From Spirirestis rafaelensis WJT71-NPBG6 (GTDB taxonomy: Bacteria > Cyanobacteriota > Cyanobacteriia > Cyanobacteriales > Nostocaceae): a stretch of 64,000 nt of DNA. The notes below the pieces were generated by a model. It was not told the DNA's origin. It made no database searches and saw nothing but the letters and a program-made list of their open reading frames with translations. This document shows, one piece after another, positions 33,052 to 41,900 of the stretch (its first letter is position 1; every line of letters begins with the position of its first letter). The DNA is taken from positions 1 through 64,000 of the forward strand of contig JAHHID010000021.1 in NCBI GenBank assembly GCA_019359015.1, written 5' to 3'. The translations under genes were made by a program, and so were the position numbers.

Positions 33052-34002
33052 ATGAATCAGTTTCCTGCAACGAGCAGCAGTGTAGTAAAGGAAAAAGCCT
33101 TAGAATTAGGATTTCACAAAGTTGGAATTGCAGCTGTAGATGAGACGGATGCTAGAAACGCGCAGCGATTGCAAGCATGGCTAGAACTGGGTTATCACGC
33201 GGATATGGAATGGATGGCTTTGCCGAAGCGTCAGGATATTCGGTTAGTAATGCCAGAAGCGCGATCGGTAATTTGTGTTGCCTTAAATTATTACACACCT
33301 CACCAACGTCCCGAAGGTGAGGAATACGCTAAAATGTCGCGTTATGGCTGGGGAAGGGATTATCACAAAGTCATGCATAAAAAACTCAAGGCACTGACTA
33401 CCTGGTTGCAAGAACAAGGAGTTGGTATTCAAGCGCTTGGTTATGCAGATACAGGACCAGTGCAAGATAAAGTATGGGCGCAACAAGCGGGAATTGGCTG
33501 GATTGCGAAAAATGGTAATGTAATAACTAGGGAATATGGCTCTTGGCTATTTTTGGGAGAAGTGTTGACGAATCTGGAACTGAAGAGCGATCGCCCGCAT
33601 ACACAACACTGCGGTACTTGTACTCGTTGTCTTGACGCTTGCCCTACCGGTGCAATTACTCAAGAGTTTGTAATAGATGCCAATCGTTGCATAGCATATC
33701 ATACAATTGAAAATCGGGCAGAAAAATTGCCAGAGACAATTGCACCCCATTTGCAAGGCTGGGTTGCTGGTTGCGATATTTGCCAAGATGTTTGTCCTTG
33801 GAATCAGCGTTTTGCAAAGGAAACGGATGTGGCAGAGTTTCAACCTTACTCTGGGAATCTTGCGCCGAAGCTGGTAGAATTAGCCCAAATCTCAGATGAC
33901 GAGTGGGATAGACAATTTCGGGCATCCGCATTCAGACGGATTAAACCAGAAATGTTACAAAGGAATGCCCGTGCTAATCTGGACAACAAACTAGATGGAT
34001 AG
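33052..34002 (+). CDS. queG: epoxyqueuosine reductase
   Basis: Cobalamin-dependent, two-[4Fe-4S] enzyme for the last step of queuosine synthesis in tRNA. The ferredoxin-like module shows CGTCTRCLDACPTGAIT and GCDICQDVCPWN, the eight cluster cysteines. RYGWGRDYHKVM and GYADTGPVQDKVWAQQAGIGWIAKN are typical cobalamin-binding and active-site segments; the conserved Asp in YADTGP is present. Length 316 aa lacks the C-terminal HEAT domain of the long (e.g. Streptococcus) forms. Cytosolic, single gene. Confidence 0.95.
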   Translation: MNQFPATSSSVVKEKALELGFHKVGIAAVDETDARNAQRLQAWLELGYHADMEWMALPKRQDIRLVMPEARSVICVALNYYTPHQRPEGEEYAKMSRYGWGRDYHKVMHKKLKALTTWLQEQGVGIQALGYADTGPVQDKVWAQQAGIGWIAKNGNVITREYGSWLFLGEVLTNLELKSDRPHTQHCGTCTRCLDACPTGAITQEFVIDANRCIAYHTIENRAEKLPETIAPHLQGWVAGCDICQDVCPWNQRFAKETDVAEFQPYSGNLAPKLVELAQISDDEWDRQFRASAFRRIKPEMLQRNARANLDNKLDG

Positions 34003-34072
34003 CGCATTTAAGCAAGCTAAAGTAAAGGCTAAAAGATGACAAAATATACAAATACTTGCTTAAAGAAAGCAT

Positions 34073-34096
34073 GAAGTATGAAGAACTTCATACTTC
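34073..34096. repeat. perfect 11-bp palindrome before the HAD gene
   Basis: GAAGTATGAAG, AA, CTTCATACTTC, followed by further ATACTTC-like units to about 34118. An ATG inside this repeat at 34078 is in frame with the HAD gene but is unlikely to be its start. Confidence 0.65.
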
Positions 34097-34119
34097 TCTC
34101 TTTATACTTTATACTTCAG

Positions 34120-34755
34120 ATGACCCAAAAAGTAATTATTTTCGATTTTGATGGCACAATTGCCGATACAGTAGATGCTCTAGTAAGTATTGCTAATCGT
34201 TTAGCCCTAGAATTTGATTATATACAAATTACTCCGGAGGAACTTGCCCTTCTCAGGAATTTTACTTCTAGAGAAATTATTAAGTACTCAGGTATCTCTG
34301 TTTTCAAGATACCTTTTTTAGTCAAAAAAGTTAAATCAGAATTAAAAAATAAAATACACGAGTTCAAACCAATTCCCGGAATTAAAGAAGCATTAATAGA
34401 ACTTAAAAATGATGGGAATACCCTAGGAATCATTACCTCTAATTCTAAAGATAATGTCAGAGACTTTCTTCAAATAAACGATTTAGACAGTTTATTTGAG
34501 TTTATCTACTCAGGAGTGACAATTTTTGGTAAAACAACAATAATTAATAACGTATTAAGGCAAAAACAACTAAAAACTGAAGAAGTTATTTATGTTGGCG
34601 ATGAAACTAGAGATATAGAAGCATCAAAAAAAGCAAATATCAAAGTGATTGCAGTGACTTGGGGCTTCAATTCACAAGAAGTATTAAGTAAGCAAAATCC
34701 CAACTTTTTGATTGACCAACCAAGTCAACTGCTAGAAGTGATAAAAAATTGCTAA
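34120..34755 (+). CDS. HAD-superfamily hydrolase
   Basis: Phosphatase of HAD subfamily I. Motif I IIFDFDGTIADT (Asp nucleophile and Asp+2), a helical cap, motif II GIITSNS, a Lys (motif III) near GKTT, and motif IV YVGDETRDIEAS are in order. The closest functional type is phosphoglycolate phosphatase/pyrophosphatase-like but the substrate cannot be set. I start at the ATG at 34120 (MTQKVIIFDFDG). The gene is AT-rich relative to queG just upstream. Confidence 0.88.
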   Translation: MTQKVIIFDFDGTIADTVDALVSIANRLALEFDYIQITPEELALLRNFTSREIIKYSGISVFKIPFLVKKVKSELKNKIHEFKPIPGIKEALIELKNDGNTLGIITSNSKDNVRDFLQINDLDSLFEFIYSGVTIFGKTTIINNVLRQKQLKTEEVIYVGDETRDIEASKKANIKVIAVTWGFNSQEVLSKQNPNFLIDQPSQLLEVIKNC

Positions 34756-34832
34756 TTGAAAATTGATTATTGGTAATTCAGATAAAACTTATTACCCATT
34801 ACCTATTACCAATTACCAGAACATAGAAAAAC

Positions 34833-35207
34833 TTACTTTCCAGGTTGACCTTTTTTTAAAGCTTCTTCTACCAGCTCATCAGTGACATTAGTAGCATCTT
34901 TATTTGCAAAATTGCCAACATCCTTTGCCATATTCATATAATCATCGGGGTTACCAGTTGGCTGTGCTTGCGTTTTTGTTTCTTCTTGTTTTGACACCTC
35001 AAACTTAGGTGCAGTTGCAGCTTCCGCTGCTGCTTTACCTTCAGCTGTGCGGTCAACATCACTGACGCTGTATTGCTGTGCGGCTTTGTAATCTGCATCC
35101 ATATCGACTGCTGGCGCTTTTTCTTCACCACTAAGGATATTTTCAGCAGCTAATTGTGCGTCTTGCGTAGAAGCTTCGGCTAGATTGGGCTTCACTTCAT
35201 CAGGCAT
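34833..35207 (-). CDS. acidic hypothetical protein, 124 aa
   Basis: Not recognised. Strongly acidic and Ala/Glu/Lys-rich, low in hydrophobics, probably largely disordered or helical: MPDEVKPNLAEAST at the N-terminus and NMAKDVGNFANKDATNVTDELVEEALKKG at the C-terminus. It is divergent from the helical carotenoid protein gene, sharing a 250-bp promoter region, so joint stress regulation is possible but only inferred. Confidence 0.65.
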   Translation of the reverse strand: MPDEVKPNLAEASTQDAQLAAENILSGEEKAPAVDMDADYKAAQQYSVSDVDRTAEGKAAAEAATAPKFEVSKQEETKTQAQPTGNPDDYMNMAKDVGNFANKDATNVTDELVEEALKKGQPGK

Positions 35208-35456
35208 AACTAACCCCCTAAGTAACTTTTTTTATTTATGAGGTAATCGTAACAAGGTGATGTCTCATCTTCTTGGCATCTATAGATAGATTTTTACCTC
35301 TATTGAAAGGTAGATAAATTTTTTTAGCTTTAATTTCTAAAACTCTTTCTCTTGGAGGTCGATAACGAAGTCGTTAATAGTCAACAGTAAAACAGGTATT
35401 ACTTAGTTCCTTTGAAGCGCAAATAGAATTCGATTAAATAACCTGGGAGATAAATT

Positions 35457-35990
35457 ATGACTGCAAGTTCCAATAAAAACGATTCTCAAGCCCAGACCGA
35501 AACAACTCAAAAAGCGGTGGAAGCGTTTAACAAGCTAGATACTGATGCGAAATTAGCTTGGTTTTATTTTGTCTATAAAAAAATGGGTAGTTCAATTACT
35601 CCAGCGGCACCGGCTGCTGCGGAACCAGAACTAGCACCATTATTGCTAGGAGATTATTATGAATTGTCTGAAGAACAGCAATTAAACGTTATGCGGGATA
35701 TTGTTAACCGCAAAGATACAGAATATTCTCGTGCTTATGGCGCTATCAAAGAAAATAACCAGCTATTGGTTTGGTATGCTTGGGCAATAGGTATGGATGA
35801 GAAAAAAATAGTTGGGATACCAGAAGATTACAATGCTAGTGAGGAGATAAATAATCTAGTTTCCCAAACAGAAAAACTCGAATTTGAAGAGCAAATGTCA
35901 ATATTTAGAACAATTGTCGGTCATATGGGCTACACCGATGTCAAGCCGATTGAGACGCAAGCACAAACTGGTAAAACGTCAAGTCTTTAA
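35457..35990 (+). CDS. helical carotenoid protein (OCP N-terminal domain homologue)
   Basis: Stand-alone homologue of the OCP N-terminal domain. HCPs bind a ketocarotenoid, quench singlet oxygen and, in some clades, quench phycobilisome fluorescence. Seen: AFNKLDTDAKLAWFYFVYKKMGSSITPAAPA (cf. OCP LNAEDQLALIWFAYLEMGKTLTIAAPGA), LVWYAWAIGM with the conserved Trp (OCP Trp110), and MSIFRTIVGHMGY near the C-terminus (OCP VLRNAVVDMGFT). The 20-residue N-terminus is polar. The HCP subtype (HCP1-4) cannot be assigned by eye. Ribosome binding site GGGAGA precedes the ATG. The complementary CTDH is encoded at 784-1209. Confidence 0.9.
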   Translation: MTASSNKNDSQAQTETTQKAVEAFNKLDTDAKLAWFYFVYKKMGSSITPAAPAAAEPELAPLLLGDYYELSEEQQLNVMRDIVNRKDTEYSRAYGAIKENNQLLVWYAWAIGMDEKKIVGIPEDYNASEEINNLVSQTEKLEFEEQMSIFRTIVGHMGYTDVKPIETQAQTGKTSSL

Positions 35991-36024
35991 TTAATAGAAC
36001 TTGCGCTAGCGGTAGGTGATTATT

Positions 36025-36075
36025 TGTAGTAAGCGTGAATAGCGCCTATTTGAAGTAGGCTTTGTACTTACTACA
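36025..36075. repeat. palindromic element of the GTAGTAAGCG type
   Basis: Outer arms TGTAGTAAG (36025-36033) and CTTACTACA (36067-36075); inside, GCCTA/TAGGC. It starts 35 bp after the HCP stop, and its right arm overlaps the stop of the leftward ABC ATPase. Related to 1941-1993. Confidence 0.65.
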
Positions 36076-36895
36076 TGTGAGTTAAGTCGGATGGTTTCAT
36101 GTTGGAGTGTACCACTTGACCATCGCGAAACCAAACTATGCGTTGAGTTTGGCGGGCAACTTCTGGCTCATGAGTTACCATAACAACGGTCATACCACTA
36201 GCGTTAAGTTCGCTAAAGATATCTAATACTTCTTGGGTTGTGCGGGAATCAAGTGCGCCGGTGGGTTCATCAGCCAGGAGGACGACGGGACGGTTGACAA
36301 TGGCACGAGCGATCGCTACTCTTTGTTGTTGTCCTCCTGATAGTTGAGTTGGTTTGTTGTTCAGACGGTTTTCTAAGCCTACTCTACGAAGTGCTTCGGC
36401 TGCGTGATCGCGTCTTTCGCTGTTACTCACACCCGCATACACCATCGGCAAAATTACATTTTCTAATGCCGATAGTTGGGGCAATAAGTGGAATTGTTGA
36501 AACACAAATCCTAACTTTTTGTTGCGAATATGCGCCAACGGACCATCGTCTACTTGTGCCACATCAACATTATCTAAATAATAATGTCCTGATGTGGGGC
36601 GATCCAGACAACCGATAATATTCATTGCCGTCGATTTACCAGAACCAGAAGGTCCCATAATCGAACAATATTCACCTTCTTTTATAATCAGGTTGACATC
36701 ATTAAGTGCCTTGACCTCTGTTTCACCGCTACCATAAATTTTAAAGACATTCTCAATCCGAATAATCGTAGTTTTTTGAGAAAGTGATGATTCAGGAGTA
36801 GAGACGCGATTAATCGCGTCTTTACCGGAGTTAGGAGTTAAAAGTGAGGAGTTAAAATTATTTTTTTTTTCCATATTCATGATGTTTTCATCCAT
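36071..36895 (-). CDS. ABC exporter ATP-binding protein (MacB/DevA-type)
   Basis: ATPase of a MacAB/DevBCA-type tripartite exporter, probably exporting glycolipids, peptides or antibiotics to the envelope. Walker [11 protein letters not shown]-loop FQQFHLLPQ, signature [15 protein letters not shown], Walker [13 protein letters not shown] and the H-loop VTHEPEV are intact. The domain begins at about residue 43 ([14 protein letters not shown]). The preceding residues ([22 protein letters not shown]) are encoded by spacer repeats, including a GTAGAGACGCGAT palindrome, so this N-terminus was built from repeat DNA. Start at 36895, 36880 or 36874. It follows the permease gene by 75 bp. Confidence 0.9.
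   Translation of the reverse strand: MDENIMNMEKKNNFNSSLLTPNSGKDAINRVSTPESSLSQKTTIIRIENVFKIYGSGETEVKALNDVNLIIKEGEYCSIMGPSGSGKSTAMNIIGCLDRPTSGHYYLDNVDVAQVDDGPLAHIRNKKLGFVFQQFHLLPQLSALENVILPMVYAGVSNSERRDHAAEALRRVGLENRLNNKPTQLSGGQQQRVAIARAIVNRPVVLLADEPTGALDSRTTQEVLDIFSELNASGMTVVMVTHEPEVARQTQRIVWFRDGQVVHSNMKPSDLTHM
36798..36825. repeat. palindrome of the GTAGAGACG family, inside coding sequence
   Basis: AGACGCGAT, TA, ATCGCGTCT form a perfect hairpin (36802-36821), within GTAG...TTAC ends. It is translated as part of the ABC ATPase N-terminus. Confidence 0.75.
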
Positions 36896-36933
36896 ATATT
36901 TAAATTGTTTTCAACTGTAATAAATCTCTTTAA

Positions 36934-36960
36934 CAGACGCGATGTTCCTCGCGTCTCTAC
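36934..36960. repeat. palindrome of the GTAGAGACG family
   Basis: AGACGCGA ... TCGCGTCT with a TGTTCC-type loop, in the spacer between the permease and ATPase genes; the second copy is 110 bp away inside the ATPase gene. Confidence 0.7.
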
Positions 36961-36970
36961 AAATACTTTT

Positions 36971-38188
36971 TTAAGCACTACGTAGCGCGACAATCGGATC
37001 AAGTTGAGCAGCGCGACGTGCGGGGACAACACCAAAGAACAAACCAATACCACCAGAAATGCTAACTGCAAAAGCGATCGCTACAGGAGAAATTGCCGCT
37101 TCTAAAGGAGTCAGCGCTCCTACTAGCATAATGCCACCGATACCAATTCCAGTGCCAATTAAGCCACCAGCGGCTGAGACAATTACTGCCTCAATCATGA
37201 ACTGTAGCAAGATATCTTGCTGAGTTGCGCCGATCGCTTTTCGCAATCCAATTTCTTGGGTGCGTTCGGTGACGGAAACAAGCATAATATTCATGATGCC
37301 AATCCCACCGACGATTAAAGAAATGCCCGCGATCGCTGCTAGCATAATTGTTAACGCACCGGTAATTTGACCGACAGTTTGCAGTGCATCCTTTTGAGTG
37401 CGGATGGTAAAGTCATTTTCATCAATTACTTTGTGTCGCAGTCGCAGCAAGTTAGTAATTTGAAACTCCGCTGCATCTACACTGTCTGAATTCTTCGCCG
37501 AAGCGACGATATAAGTTACCTCCAATCCATAAGGAGAAGTCTTACCCACCAGTCGATTTGCCGAGGTGGTGACCGGTGTCATTGCTGCTTCGTCGTAATC
37601 TGCCCCGACGCTGGAACCTTTTGCTCCTAGTACTCCAATTACTTGAAAGCTGGCATTTTTGATTCGCATTTGCTGCCCGATGGGGTTAGCATTACCAAAA
37701 AGTTTTTCTGCCAAATCAGCACCCAACACAACAACTTGGTTGCTGCGCTTCATGTCTATATCGGTGAAAAACCGTCCTTTCGCAGTTTCAAAATCGCGCA
37801 CTACTAAAAAGGAAGGAGTCGTACCAATGATGTTAACATCGGTGTTTCGGTTACGGTAAGTCACCACCTGTCTGCTGTTTAACTCGGCAGTCACACCCGC
37901 TATTGTTGGCACTTGAGAAGCGATCGCAACAGCATCTTCCAATACTAATGTTTTTGGCACATCACGGGAAATGCGCTCAGTTTCTTGATTACCGGGAATT
38001 ACAAATATTACGTTTGGTCCCAAGGACTCAAGTTGCTTATTAACATACTTTTGTCCACCTTGCCCGATGCCAATCATAGCAATCACCGAGGCATTACCGA
38101 TCACAATACCCAACATTGTCAGGGCACTGCGTAACTTATTTGATAGCAGAGTTGTCCCTGCCATTTTGACGCTTTCGAGAATGTTCAT
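36971..38188 (-). CDS. MacB-type ABC transporter permease
   Basis: FtsX/MacB permease with one N-terminal span (about residues 20-42, SALTMLGIVIGNASVIAMIGIGQG), a large periplasmic domain (about 45-275) and three C-terminal spans with the family motifs GIGIMNIMLVSVTERTQEIGLRKAIGA and RRAAQLDPIVALR. Unlike E. coli MacB, the ATPase is a separate gene. Its start overlaps the stop of the membrane-fusion gene by 4 bp, so the two are translationally coupled. Heterocyst DevC belongs to the same group, but DevC has a different N-terminus; a MacB-like role is the safer call. Confidence 0.91.
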   Translation of the reverse strand: MNILESVKMAGTTLLSNKLRSALTMLGIVIGNASVIAMIGIGQGGQKYVNKQLESLGPNVIFVIPGNQETERISRDVPKTLVLEDAVAIASQVPTIAGVTAELNSRQVVTYRNRNTDVNIIGTTPSFLVVRDFETAKGRFFTDIDMKRSNQVVVLGADLAEKLFGNANPIGQQMRIKNASFQVIGVLGAKGSSVGADYDEAAMTPVTTSANRLVGKTSPYGLEVTYIVASAKNSDSVDAAEFQITNLLRLRHKVIDENDFTIRTQKDALQTVGQITGALTIMLAAIAGISLIVGGIGIMNIMLVSVTERTQEIGLRKAIGATQQDILLQFMIEAVIVSAAGGLIGTGIGIGGIMLVGALTPLEAAISPVAIAFAVSISGGIGLFFGVVPARRAAQLDPIVALRSA

Positions 38189-39654
38189 TTTTTTTCTTGT
38201 TCTCGCGCCTTTTCGATCTTGTAATCTTTTGGAGGGTTAATAAAGACGCGATCGCCTTGTTTAACTCCCTCTAAAATCTGAGTTTGGTCTTTTATTTGCG
38301 AACCGATTGTAACTTCGCGAAACTGGGGTTTATTTTTATCATCTGGGATCAGCACACCCGTTTGACCTTTTTCAGTAACAATCGCCACCGTTGGTAATAC
38401 TAAGGCATTTGATAAGCGATCGCCTAAGAACGTCAAATCAACATTTAAGCCAGAACGGAGTTGATCTGCGCCTGTATCAAGTGCAACCCGTATTTGAAAG
38501 GATGTTACACCTTGTTCTACCACTGCTTCTGGGGAAATTAGGCGTACACGTCCTTTAAAAACTTGATCTGGATAAGCATCGGCGACAATTTCCACCGATT
38601 GTCCCTCTTTAATTCTGCCGATATCAGCTTCGGGGACTTGAGCTAGCACTTCTAAACCTCGTGCAACAGCGACAATTGAACTAGAAGTTGCTGACGCACT
38701 ACTTGAAGCCGAAGTTGTCGGAGTGACAAACGCGCCAATGTTGGCATACTTCTGGGTGACAATTCCCGCAAAAGGTGCGCGGATAATCGTCTCTTCTAAA
38801 TTTACTTGCTCTGCCTTCAATTGAGCCTGAGCTGACGCCACAGCTGCTTTCCGCTGATTAATTATTTCCGGACGGGTGCCATTTTCCAACAACCGCAACT
38901 GCGCTTTTGCTTCTTCTACAGCTCCTTGGCGTTGAGCGATTTCTTCGGAACGGCTACCAGCTTGTTGCAGCGACAATCGTTTTTGCGCTTCTTGCAAATT
39001 AGCTTTGGCTGCATTGTCTTCGCTGACAGCTTGATCCAGTAGTTGTTTTTTTTCTGCACCTTGCTGGTACAAATATTGGTAACGCTTTACTTGTTCGTTG
39101 GTATAGTTCACCTTTGCTTGAGCTGCATCTACCAAAGCTTGAGCTTGAGCAATTTCTTGAGGGCGATTTCCCGCTTGTGCTTGGGCTAATTGCGCTTGGG
39201 CTTGTGACAAACGCGCTTTCGATTGAGCAATTTCTTGGGGACGACTTCCGGCTTCAGCTTCGGCTAATTGAGCCTGAGATTGAGCTAAAGAAGCGTTAAA
39301 TTGCTGGATTCTCGCTTCAATGCCTGCACTATCCATCCTGGCAAGAATTTGCCCTGTTTGCACGCGATCGCCTTGTTCAACATACAATTGTTTTAAGGTT
39401 CCCGGATTTTTCGGGCTAATGTTCACGCTTTGAACCGGTACCACCTTACCACTAGTGTTAATCCGCAAAGTGACGTTTTTCGCTTCCACTGGCACAGTTA
39501 GTTGCGTAATATCCTGTTTGCGTGTACCTTCATTTACAAACGTGTATGTCGTCGTTGCGCCAACAACCACCACCCCAGCTGCCATCATCCCCATCAGCCA
39601 GCGGAATGGATTTTTTACTTTACCAAATACAGGGACTTCTATGTGCGTAGTCAT
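38185..39654 (-). CDS. periplasmic membrane-fusion protein (HlyD/MacA/DevB-type)
   Basis: Adaptor linking the permease with an outer-membrane TolC-like channel. N-terminal span (about residues 19-41, WLMGMMAAGVVVVGATTTY), biotinyl-lipoyl domain halves (SVNISPKNPGTLKQLYVEQGDRVQTGQILARMD and RAPFAGIVTQKYANIGAFV), and between them a very long coiled coil rich in Gln/Ala, with repeated AQAQ and GSRPQEIAQ / GNRPQEIAQ / GSRSEEIAQ blocks at about 120-270. The beta-barrel and a membrane-proximal domain follow. First gene of the operon; the permease start overlaps it by 4 bp. No TolC homologue nearby. Confidence 0.92.
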   Translation of the reverse strand: MTTHIEVPVFGKVKNPFRWLMGMMAAGVVVVGATTTYTFVNEGTRKQDITQLTVPVEAKNVTLRINTSGKVVPVQSVNISPKNPGTLKQLYVEQGDRVQTGQILARMDSAGIEARIQQFNASLAQSQAQLAEAEAGSRPQEIAQSKARLSQAQAQLAQAQAGNRPQEIAQAQALVDAAQAKVNYTNEQVKRYQYLYQQGAEKKQLLDQAVSEDNAAKANLQEAQKRLSLQQAGSRSEEIAQRQGAVEEAKAQLRLLENGTRPEIINQRKAAVASAQAQLKAEQVNLEETIIRAPFAGIVTQKYANIGAFVTPTTSASSSASATSSSIVAVARGLEVLAQVPEADIGRIKEGQSVEIVADAYPDQVFKGRVRLISPEAVVEQGVTSFQIRVALDTGADQLRSGLNVDLTFLGDRLSNALVLPTVAIVTEKGQTGVLIPDDKNKPQFREVTIGSQIKDQTQILEGVKQGDRVFINPPKDYKIEKAREQEKK

Positions 39655-40084
39655 ATTATATAGTAGCCTATGAAAATTGATGCGGGTTGGTGATTGAGAA
39701 GCGCTTCAACAAGTTGAGGAAGTTACTAATCAAAAGTTGTGTAAGGGTTATCTTTTGAATTTTTCTGTGGTGCGGCAAATTCAGGATTGTCTGATTGAGG
39801 AAGATAAAAGATAATTTATATTTACTTAAGTTTTTTATCATACTAACCTGATGTACTGACAAATCACTTCACCTTAACGGGTGACTTTAGTCATGAGTTA
39901 TCAGCCTGAAGACTGGGTATTGGGGACTGTGGACTGGGGATTGGAAAAGAAATGGCAAACAGACTTTTCCTAATCCCTAATCCCTAGTCCCTAGTCTCTA
40001 ATGTAAAATTTAGCTGTCGCTCATAGCTTAGATCGTTTAAGCTAGCTGAAAGAATCTTTAGATTTGTGGTTAAGAGGCGTTAGT
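39655..40084. other. divergent intergenic region with heptamer repeats
   Basis: Contains promoters for the leftward exporter operon and the rightward TPR gene. At 39911-40001, tandem units of the GGGGACT/GGGGATT kind are followed by the complementary CCCTAAT/CCCTAGT kind, so the block can fold back. Otherwise AT-rich. Confidence 0.55.
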
Positions 40085-40969
40085 GTGCCCAAATTAGTTA
40101 GATTAATTTCGCTTTTAGTTGCCTGTAGTTTATGTAGTTTGCCAAGAGCAGCTCATGCACAGGCATTGATTCCTCATACAGTGCAACTTGATACAGCTAA
40201 ATTAGAGCAGCAGGGGTTGAGTCTGGCACAAGAAGCGGCTCAACTAGCACAGTTTAAACAGACGGAAATGGCTTTACCCAGAGCAAAGCTGGCAACTCAA
40301 CTTGCTCCTAAGAACGATAAAGTATGGTTTCTCTTAGGCGGCTTGTATTTGCAAAACAAGCAGGTGGATACGGCGATTTCTGCTTTAAATAAGGCACAAT
40401 CTCTCAATCCCAAGAATGCTGACGTTCAGTTTGCTCTAGGTTCAGCTAATTTTCAGCAGGAAAAGTATGAAGCAGCGCTTGGGTATTATCAAGCGGGTTT
40501 GAACTTAAAACCCAACGACTCAGAGGGCTTGTTTAATTTAGGCAATGCTTACTATAAGCTGAGTAGATTGCCAGAAGCGATCGCCCAATACAATAAAGCA
40601 GTAGCCGCTGACAAAAAATTCTGGCCCGCGATTAACAACGTCGGGTTAATTAACTACGAACAGGGCAATATCCCCGGCGCAATTAAGCAATGGCAAACGG
40701 CTGTTGCCCTTGAGAAGCAAGCGGCAGAACCTTTATTAGCATTGGCAGTAGCTATGTATACTAAAGGCGATCGCGCTTCAGCTTTGGCAATGGGAGAAGC
40801 TGCACTGCGAATCGACGAACGCTATGGTGATTTGAGTTTCCTCAAGGAGAATCTTTGGGGCAATCGCCTTTTAGCTGATACGAAAAAATTCCTTGAATTA
40901 CCTCGCATTCAAGATGCCCTCCAGCCAAAGGAAAACCCACCAGTCAATAGACAGCAGTCTCCAAAATAG
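40085..40969 (+). CDS. exported TPR-repeat protein
   Basis: Starts with a signal peptide (VPKLVRLISLLVACSLCSL then PRAAHAQ, cleavage after AHA). Six to seven TPR-like helical pairs follow, e.g. VWFLLGGLYLQNKQVDTAISALNKAQSLNPK and EGLFNLGNAYYKLSRLPEAIAQYNKAVAADK. TPR arrays mediate protein contacts; in cyanobacteria, many act in photosystem or envelope assembly, but the partner here is unknown. I choose the GTG at 40085 because it puts the signal at the N-terminus and has AAGAGG upstream; a TTG at 40064 is possible. Confidence 0.85.
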   Translation: MPKLVRLISLLVACSLCSLPRAAHAQALIPHTVQLDTAKLEQQGLSLAQEAAQLAQFKQTEMALPRAKLATQLAPKNDKVWFLLGGLYLQNKQVDTAISALNKAQSLNPKNADVQFALGSANFQQEKYEAALGYYQAGLNLKPNDSEGLFNLGNAYYKLSRLPEAIAQYNKAVAADKKFWPAINNVGLINYEQGNIPGAIKQWQTAVALEKQAAEPLLALAVAMYTKGDRASALAMGEAALRIDERYGDLSFLKENLWGNRLLADTKKFLELPRIQDALQPKENPPVNRQQSPK

Positions 40970-41016
40970 TAGGAGGGGGAGAAGGGAAGAGTGGGAGAGG
41001 GGTTTCACTCATGTTA

Positions 41017-41096
41017 GACAAAAATGGACAGCCTTGCGCGTGAAATATTCATGGGGCATCACAGACAGTCTATGTAGAAGGCTGTCCATTTTTGTC
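41017..41096. repeat. perfect 19-bp inverted repeat
   Basis: GACAAAAATGGACAGCCTT at 41017-41035 and its exact complement at 41078-41096, separated by 42 bp. It lies 47 bp after the TPR stop. The right arm ends with TTTTTGTC, so the transcript could fold into a long stem. Confidence 0.8.
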
Positions 41097-41218
41097 CAGG
41101 TTCAGTCCAAGGGGGGACAGGGAAAAATTTCTCCTCCACTCTTCCACTCCCCCACTCCCAATTCCCCCCTTGCTAAAAAGCCCATTTAACAGTACATCTA
41201 TACTAAGTTAGTAAAGTA

Positions 41219-41251
41219 AACAGTCGCCCAACATATTGAGGGGCGACTGTT
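41219..41251 (-). terminator. terminator of the receiver-only regulator gene
   Basis: Arms ACAGTCGCCC and GGGCGACTGT around an 11-nt loop, leftward tail TTTACTTTAC. It sits 15 bp after the stop of the leftward response-regulator gene. Confidence 0.7.
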
Positions 41252-41265
41252 ACTAAATAAAATTG

Positions 41266-41670
41266 TTAATTGTCCTGTTTAGGTAGCAATGCGATAATTT
41301 GGTCAACAAACTGTTGATGGTCAACAACTGGTTTAGAGATGTAACCATCAGCACCGCTTTGCTTGAGAAAGTTCTCGCGATCGCCTTCCATCGCGTGTGC
41401 AGTTACCAAAATAACAGGTAGATTTGCTGTTTGTGGATCTGATTTCAACATTTGTGTAATCTTGATACCATCAACAGATTTACCTTGGTAAACACTTCGT
41501 GAGAGAGAAACATCCATCAAAATGATGTCTGCTTCACCTGAAGAGGCAATTTTCATTACCTCTTCTACATTTTCAGTGTGTTTCACCTCCAAGCCACCGC
41601 GCTTGGTCAAAATTTTGGAAAAAACACGAGCATTAATCAGATCGTCTTCGACAATCAAAACAGTTTTCAT
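41266..41670 (-). CDS. single-domain response regulator (CheY/DivK-like)
   Basis: 134-aa receiver domain with acidic VEDD at 7-10, phosphoacceptor Asp53 in ILMDVSLS, Thr near 90 in LVTAHAM and Lys near 114 in YISKPV. No output domain, so it probably acts by protein contact, as in DivK or Rcp-type relays. No kinase is adjacent. Confidence 0.92.
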   Translation of the reverse strand: MKTVLIVEDDLINARVFSKILTKRGGLEVKHTENVEEVMKIASSGEADIILMDVSLSRSVYQGKSVDGIKITQMLKSDPQTANLPVILVTAHAMEGDRENFLKQSGADGYISKPVVDHQQFVDQIIALLPKQDN

Positions 41671-41900
41671 GAGAATTTAACTTATAGGGGTAAGGGGTAT
41701 TACCACGTCGTTCAAAACAGTTGTCTGCCTACTTTAAAAGAATCAATGTGTATTCCCGTCATATGACCGATAATACTACTGATTTTTGCCTTATGACTGT
41801 CAAGATTTTGTGTTTGATTTCATTTGATCCGTTATGCTGTGGTTGCTGCTGTGTTCATTTATAGAGATTTTTGTGTAGTGAAAATTCAGGGAAAAAACTC

